DNA of 64,000 nucleotides, taken from Chrysomallon squamiferum (taxonomy: Eukaryota; Mollusca; Gastropoda; Neomphalida; Peltospiridae). Shown one piece after another: positions 57,518 to 64,000 of this stretch; position 1 is the stretch's first letter, and each line of letters opens with the position of its first letter. Location: assembly GCA_012295275.1 (NCBI GenBank), contig CM022673.1, positions 20,079,810 through 20,143,809 of the forward strand. The letters are read 5' to 3'. The notes below the pieces were generated by a model. That model was not told the origin of the DNA, made no database searches, and was given only the letters and a program-made list of their open reading frames with translations. Made by a program: the position numbers and the translations under genes.

Positions 57518-59377
57518 AGCTTATTTGTACTTGTTTATAATGAAAGCATTCTTTCAAGAACTCAACAAACAAGTTGTTAAATAACCAATATAACACTAAA
57601 CATATATATGTTACAGTCAATATGTCAAACTAGTCATTTGGCCTAATGTCTGAAGTGTTTAGGCATTTAGCCTAATGCCCAAGACTGTCAGGCATTTGGC
57701 CTAATGACTAAAATTTCCAGGAATTAAGCCAAACTACTGAGATAGACTTCTAGTCATTATACAAAAGAATAACTTGCAATTGCATAAAAACATTTATTTT
57801 GAAACACATTAAATAGTGTTTTATTTATTGCAGCAGTTCAGACTTGAATGACATCTTTAACTACACAAAAGATTGTTCTTGAAACATTTACAACATTTCA
57901 TTTTCTCCCCACAGTTGCATTTCACAAACCATTATCCTCCTGTGGATGATTCCTTTGACACTGCTACTCTAAGAGACATTGTGCATTCTCTGTTTATATC
58001 ATCCAGCAATAGCAGTCTCTGGAGACACACATCAAACTGGTTCCTGGAAAATTTGCCTTTAAGAATCCTGGATGGACATACTATAGTATATTGTCCATTG
58101 TCATTCCTGGACATTTTAGACATTAGGCCTAATGTCTGACGGTCTTGGCCATTAGACTAAATACCTAAATATTTCAAGCATTAGGCCAAATGACTAGTTT
58201 CACCACATATTGACTGTTACACACACATACATACAAAAACATATCTCTTGATATTATAGTTAATAACTATATAGCCTCTTCAATGTTAGTATTATCATGA
58301 TGTTTTAACCAGGAAAATGAATATCCAGGGCTTTTGTATAATGTCTCATACAGACAGGAAGTACAGATATTTGAGATAACCCTGAACGTTTCATAATTAT
58401 CATTTAGTCTTACTTTATAAAATGTTATGATAATTCATCCATTACTTATCATTGTAATTAAGTTCTCCCATTTTTTTGCTAATTAATATGTTTTTCTTTC
58501 ACTCTTTGCTGGAGCTAAGCAATGTTGTAAATGTTTATTAAGTCCATATTATGTTCGATATTTGTCTTGATGTGAATAGTTGTTTATGATAAAAAAAAAT
58601 AATAATTACTTTCATTAGATTTTGCTGTTGCTTTCTTTTTGTGGTTTTTTAAATAATATTTCTTCACCATTCACCTTGCTGTATAATGCCAGCAAATTCT
58701 ATCAAACTCTGATCACAACACAAGTATAAAATATGCTTATTAATAATAGTCATTAATACATAAAAAAATAAAATAAAAAAATGTTCTTCAATTTAATTTT
58801 TGCTTCTTGACTGTTGAAATAATTGCCTACTCATTACTTCAAACAAACAAAAAATTCAAAGAAATAAATTTCATGTATTGTTTATAATACCTAATATTTT
58901 CAAGGACTATACATATTCCCTTAACATATGTATACATGTTTGTATGTATGCATTACAATTTACAGTGTGTGTGTGTTTATGTCTATCTATGAAATACAAT
59001 ATACATATGCATAATACAAATAAAAATATGTGAATTAACTTATATATATAACAATTCCATCTTTGATGTTTCAACTTAATATTGTAATGAAATATTAAAC
59101 TATTATATATATTATATATATATAAAGTAAGAAATAAAATATAAAAGATGACGGAAAAGGATGTGCAGAAAAAATATGGGAATAAAATATCTAATTAGCT
59201 TATTATCCCTTCCGGAAACATTATTCGATATACTCCATGAATCATCTCATACTCAGGCTGAGAATCAGCACAGCCATCTGTGGTCGGTAAATACGACGAA
59301 AAATTTAAATAGTTATCTAAATATATTATTACCTTTTGAGCAGTATTTAGAATAGACATTAAACCTGTATAATCCAT
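52550..59377 (-). CDS. SPTY2D1: SPT2-type histone H3-H4 chaperone; 6 coding exons
   Basis: SPT2 proteins bind H3-H4 through a conserved C-terminal domain and act in transcription through chromatin and in nucleolar transcription (family knowledge). Coding exons in transcript order: 59333-59377, 56644-56674, 53904-56096, 53531-53678, 53144-53215, 52550-52646; they join in frame to 861 aa plus TGA. Visible order: a short N-terminus starting MDYTGLMSILN, like the MDFREILLIAS start of vertebrate SPT2; a highly charged Lys/Glu coiled coil encoded by the first part of the big exon (about residues 60-130); a long Ser/Lys/His-rich low-complexity middle; then an acidic stretch, the signature IFGYDRNKY and a basic-acidic helix ending KIRRI. 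The protein is longer than human (685 aa), the extra length lying in the low-complexity middle, so residue-level homology rests on the two ends. The 730-codon third exon contrasts with the finely split neighbours. Intron 1 (2.7 kb) contains a TIR transposon. Confidence 0.88.
57480..57517. repeat. (GT)n microsatellite
   Basis: Uninterrupted GT repeat in SPTY2D1 intron 1, about 90 bases before the long-TIR element. Confidence 0.95.
57609..58222 (-). mobile_element. Long-TIR transposon derivative with Cys-rich transposase C-terminus
   Basis: Roughly the outer 110 bases at each end are inverted copies: tgttacagtcaatatg on the left answers tgtaacagtcaatatg on the opposite strand at the right, and both continue with several ggcctaatg-type units. 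The interior, minus strand about 58080-57830, reads QRLLLLDDINREC, then KCNCGEKMKCCKCFK and RCHSSLNCCNK, with two stops. That is the CxCxxxC/CxC C-terminal domain found in integrase-like (Ginger or KRBA2-like) transposases; the family name is tentative. No catalytic core is present. It lies in SPTY2D1 intron 1. Confidence 0.7.
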
Positions 59378-62300
59378 CTTGAAGAATTGACAAATGCTTG
59401 GTAGACGCTATCGTTGAAAAAAAAAAAACACACCAAAAAACAAAACAACAACGGACAAACCATTAACTACATGATATGACACGGGTGAAATGCGAGGTGG
59501 AACGGATGTTGTTCACTATTGTAGCGTTCAACGCAAGTATCGACGGAGATTTCACGAAATGTTGAAATAAAATATATTACGAACGAGTATATCAATTGTC
59601 GATGACGGTAATAACAATTAATATTGAATGTATTTATTTAATGAATATACTATTAAAATTCTTGATAACTGATATTTTTATTTTTATTTATTTATTTATT
59701 ATTATTATATTTTTATCTTTATATACAGATAGACAGAAATTTATGATGACCATTATATATGCGTCTTCCTACATACTTATAAAATCAAATTTAAAAAACA
59801 AATTTTTTGTTTTAGACGGACCTACCACTTAGGAATAAAGTATCTATATATATTTTTCAACGAACACGTGTGGGCAAATTTTAATTATATAGATAAGTTC
59901 GTAGTAATAGTAATTAGTTATTAAGAATATACAACATGTTCTCACGGTAATATTTTTTATTATTGCAATCTTGTCACCATTTTCTTGTTTTTTTCTAACG
60001 TTTTTATTTATTTATTTATATATAAATTTGTGATATACCTTTAAAATCATATTTTCCAATGGTCTGTTATTGGATTATCCAGAATAATAAAAATCACTAC
60101 TCTGTTAACATGGCCTGAAAACGTACAGGAGAGTTCCATTATTTCAGCGACTTCGACAATGCCCGCTTTCTATTTTAAAAACGCTATTTTCGAAAAGACG
60201 ACTGCTTAAAAATAACAAATAAATAAATAAACTTGAATCGACAAGGTGCCTTTGCGGCACTTTATTTATTTATTTATTTATGAGATTTATTTTGAACATT
60301 TGGCGACTACAATTTTATAACTTGTTGTATGCACTGATGACAGTGATGTGTTATATTACTTATTGATATTGAACAAACATTTACGTTGCAAGTATTTTGA
60401 AACCTGTGCTTATTTTCTGTTATTATCATTATATGTACTAGAATGGGATACTGAAGAAAACCTGTTCTACAGATATTGTATATCACTCTGATATTAACCT
60501 TTTTCACTCACATTTTCATCCTGTGTAAACTTATATTATCTGTCTGAATAATGAGTTCAAAATAATTTATTGTTTGAATAAGAGGATACATATCTTCGCA
60601 GTAGCAGTATGCTGTCTGGTGATTCGCATCAATCTTTAGATTAGAAACCAATTAAAAATTAAGTTGTTAACGGATAAAACAATACGCTTGACAGAATCAC
60701 TGTGACCGTTTCAAACATATTAAATTTAACAAAAATAGTGAATATACATTAATTATTTATATATTAACTATTTCAAGTCACTGGATTCATACAAATTATT
60801 TTCTTTTTTATGAAATAGAAAATGCATTAATCGTGCATGTATATGTAGATCAACTTGTAGAGCATAACAATATTAATATAATATTATTGAAAGACACAGT
60901 AAATACACTAAATATCATCCATACTACTACAGTTTAATAAGTTATTAATGTTTTGGTTCTAGTTACAGATCATAATAATTAAGAATCCAAAGAGGCGCAT
61001 GGAAGCACTGCAATCTTACATGGATTTCAAATGTCCATGTGTAAAAACAGACGCTTGAACATTTTCAATTGTATCCACGAAAGCTACTTGATTTATGTAT
61101 GAAATAAACTTTGAAGATATATATTAAATATTTAAATGATATTAAATTTTTTAAGACCAAATTACAAATTTCTTTCAATTAATATATATTATTGTGTGCG
61201 TGCACACACACAAACACATAAAGGTTGGAAACAAATAGGCAGAAGTCATTATAAATTATCTTTGATAATCATGTAAAGAATGATCAACACATGTTCAGAA
61301 TACACAAATCGTTTGTTCTAATGTCTAGAGATTATAATCAATCCTATGTGTATGAACTTTCTCATCCCTTGTGCCATACAGATATTCCACCACATATTTA
61401 ATTACGTACTCGTGTAACATGTTAACGAAATATGCCCAGACTGTTAAAATAGCACTGATAAAAGAGTAGTTTAAGAATAAAGTTAATAATATTAATAAAT
61501 AATTTGAAGAATTGTAGTAGTGATTACCATAACACACACACACATATTACATCCAACATTATTTCCGTTATTATTCAAATTTATAATAACAAATAAATAA
61601 AAATACACCATATATGATTCTATTTTCAAAGTTATTTTCCTAAATTTTAAGACTATAATTACAACAAACTTCATTAAATACCACTACCGTGTTTATCACC
61701 TGGATCAAAGTTATGTCTTCTTTATCTACATCTGTCGAAATCACTTGTGGTCCTTTCAGAATGAAAGTTACGAGATAGCCGGTGATTTTTAGTATTGTTA
61801 ACGATCAACAAACAGAAATGTTATGAAAACAACAGATGCTATAAATTGTTAATTAATTATTGTTTTAGGCATTAATTTTATTTATTTATTTGGGATTTAC
61901 AATAACAAAGGTTTTCATAGCCTAAAATTTAAGTAAAGATGCATAGTCATGTCATATCGTATCATACTATCTTTGTTCAGATATATATGTTTTGAAGTTT
62001 GTAACATTTATATTCCCATTACGCGAGCTAGTCAAATGGACCTATCCTGTTTGTTGCAACCAAATTTGTTTTGGTAATTTTCTTTTCGAAGTCATAACAT
62101 CATGAACTGGAAAATATGTCAGTATATTTACTAAGAAATGTCGCTTTAACATTGATTATGTCGTTTTGAATATAAATGATGTAACGTTTTTATATATTTA
62201 TGCGCACGTTTGAATGAATATTTGTGTTCTCCGTATCGTATAATAATCAGTAATAACACTTGATATTAACAGCAACTTTTAGTATTTAAAAAAAAAAAAA

Positions 62301-63563
62301 AAGGTGAACCGAAAATTTCCAAACATAGAGGAAAATAACGGCGCTATCTTAATTGCCTATTTTTATTTAAGTACACAAATTGAACTCGTTTATATCGCCA
62401 GTAAATTCTAGTACAGAACACAAAAAGAAAAGAAAAAAGAAGAAATATCCCAAACTGTAAACATTTTATTTGGACAAATAGTCTTTACTTTAAAAGGAGT
62501 TTAAAATAGTAATAATTGTATTGAGAAGCTTCTTTGAATTTCACGTAATAAAAGCAACATGGCTTCAAACAACTACAATATTTTACTACCTAATTTATGG
62601 TTGATAAAGCTGATAACTGTAATAATATAGTCATCTGAAGTGGGTCAAAAGTCTTTGGTCAGTTATTTATTTACATTGTATATACCAGTAGGTCTTCATA
62701 ATCACTTATGTACTATTTTAAATAACTGTCCTATGTAAGTGGTGATTTAATCAACTTTCTTCAACTGTCCAGTCTCACTGAACATCAGACAGTTAGTGGA
62801 TGAATTTTAAAATCTGCTTGTTATATTGAAAACATCATTCATTAACAGTTATATATCTTTAAGGCCTCCCGACCAAATAAGATTCCTTCAAATCAAAGAA
62901 CTAATGTTTCTTTTTCTGAGTACTACAGAGCCACTTTTTAAATTTTAATACTACCACTTTACATACATTATTTCATAATAAAAGATAAATAATTTTTAAT
63001 AATAGAAATTTTATAGCTTTAATTATCTCAGTATCTCAGTTTGTAAATTTTAACTGATTTTTGATAATTAAAGATTAATTAATTTTTTCCAGGTCTGAAT
63101 CCTAATCTCAAGGATTGCAGATGTAACATAAATGAATTTTGATCATTATTTACAAAACAAAGAACTCCTGTTTGAAAACACATCAACAGTTTTTAATATA
63201 AATATAAATCTGATATGCTTTTTTATATAACAACAGTTTATGTGTTGAATAAGCTGAACACTATTAAAATTTTGAAAACATTTACAATATTAGAAAATCA
63301 TTCTCTTTCTTTGACACACACTTCTTCAAATTAATAATAATTTTGTTTAAATCACTCGGTGCTACACAATTTCAATGATATCCTCTTTACAAGGTCTAAA
63401 CATTCAACTGCAACTGATATGATTTCCACTTCTGCTTTGGTATTTAATAAAAAAACAAAAAAACAACAACATTTCTATAAATGTAAAAGAAACACACACA
63501 CACACACACACACACTTGCACACTCTCTCTTTCTCTCTAATCAGTTAAACATTTTTTTTTTTT

Positions 63564-63594
<31 letters not shown>
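59378..63594. other. Spacer between SPTY2D1 start and PARP last exon
   Basis: The first few hundred bases above 59378 should contain the SPTY2D1 promoter; CpGs cluster at 59460-59600. The last part below 63595 should be the PARP 3' UTR. I see no conserved coding exon or transposon termini between them, only AT-rich sequence and microsatellites. Confidence 0.55.
63491..63590. repeat. (CA)n, (CT)n, poly(T) and (TA)n cluster
   Basis: Consecutive simple repeats: CA about 63491-63515, a CT-rich run, T11, then (TA)n about 63568-63588, just below the PARP stop codon and so probably in its 3' UTR. Confidence 0.9.
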
Positions 63595-63595
<1 letters not shown>

Positions 63596-63923
63596 TATAA
63601 ATATTCCAAAACATACTCTGGATATGTCTGAGAACTCTCAAACATCACAAATATTGATGGATTGTTAACATTATTCACAGCTGAATCAAATGGTCGGAGT
63701 TTACGATCACTGAAATCAGGAGGTGGGCGTCTCATATTCCTATTACCAAGTGTCATTCTACCACACAAAACCCTAGCACATATCATCAGTTGTGAAGATG
63801 GTGTTCTAATTTCAGATGTTAGTGATGGCGGTAGTGGGAAAGCATTAGTTGAGGTTGGAGGTGGAACAGTGGGGCCAGAGCTGTAATATGCAGAATAATG
63901 TGCATCTCTGGCAAAATAAGTAC
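63595..63923 (-). CDS. PARP-family (ARTD) catalytic domain, C-terminal exon, gene continues past right edge
   Basis: This is one exon with its acceptor (ttcaacag, then exon) at 63923 and stop codon TAA at 63595-63597; 109 codons are visible and the upstream exons lie outside the window. The order of motifs is that of the PARP10/11/12/14/15 group: TYFARDAHYS (containing the tyrosine of the His-Tyr-Glu/Ile triad), MICARVLCG, PPP, FDSAVNN, NNPSIFVMF and QTYPEYVLEYL at the end. The third triad position, the residue before FVMF, is isoleucine rather than glutamate, which in this family goes with mono-ADP-ribosylation; that is an inference from alignment by eye. The histidine of the HG motif and all N-terminal domains (WWE, macro, zinc finger) would be in upstream exons, so the subfamily cannot be assigned. 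The exon starts in phase with one base of a glycine codon carried over from the previous exon. Confidence 0.88.
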
Positions 63924-64000
63924 CTGTTGAAAAAAAAAATAAAAAAATAAAAAAAATAAATGTGTTTTTTTAACTATCTGGTGAAGATAATTCCAGGATA

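Noticed and set aside
59161-59377. Open frames on both strands at the SPTY2D1 start
   Set aside because: Only the first 15 codons on the minus strand (59333-59377) are coding; the rest is intron 1 and its antisense.

Overview
The window is nuclear DNA of an intron-rich animal. It is very AT-rich, genes have many short GT-AG coding exons, and the introns hold cut-and-paste DNA transposon remnants and microsatellites. The encoded proteins align over their full length with vertebrate and invertebrate orthologues (recognised from memory, no search run). Tigger, MULE/FLYWCH and Cys-rich integrase-type remnants fit a bilaterian invertebrate, possibly a mollusc; that placement is a weak inference.

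Layout. (1) 6-10131, plus strand: RUVBL2 (reptin), apparently complete at 462-463 aa in 15 coding exons, with a tiny first coding exon at the window edge. (2) 11781-20976, minus strand: XRCC6 (Ku70), 601 aa in 19 coding exons, tail-to-tail with RUVBL2. (3) 20977-24264: divergent spacer with a Tigger remnant and a CpG-bearing stretch just before DDB1. (4) 24265-45795, plus strand: DDB1, 1139 aa in 28 coding exons. (5) 45796-52549: intergenic, with a hAT-like transposase relic, an unassigned exon-like segment and a dead MULE-type element. (6) 52550-59377, minus strand: SPTY2D1 (SPT2 histone chaperone), 861 aa in 6 coding exons, with a long-TIR transposon in intron 1. (7) 59378-63594: featureless AT-rich spacer. 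(8) 63595-63923, minus strand: the last exon of a PARP-family mono-ADP-ribosyltransferase whose gene continues beyond the right edge.

All five recognised genes act in chromatin or DNA-damage responses: INO80/TIP60 remodelling, NHEJ end binding, CUL4 ubiquitin ligase and nucleotide excision repair, H3-H4 chaperoning, and ADP-ribosylation. There is no evidence that they are co-regulated. I found no rRNA, tRNA, CRISPR or bacterial-type operon and no clearly novel system. The most interesting items are an inverted, decayed copy of DDB1 exon 3 inside a DDB1 intron, two exon-like segments I cannot assign, and several transposon derivatives with recognisable termini. Exon boundaries come from reading splice signals, phase and protein alignment by eye; every gene closes in frame, but no transcript data were available.
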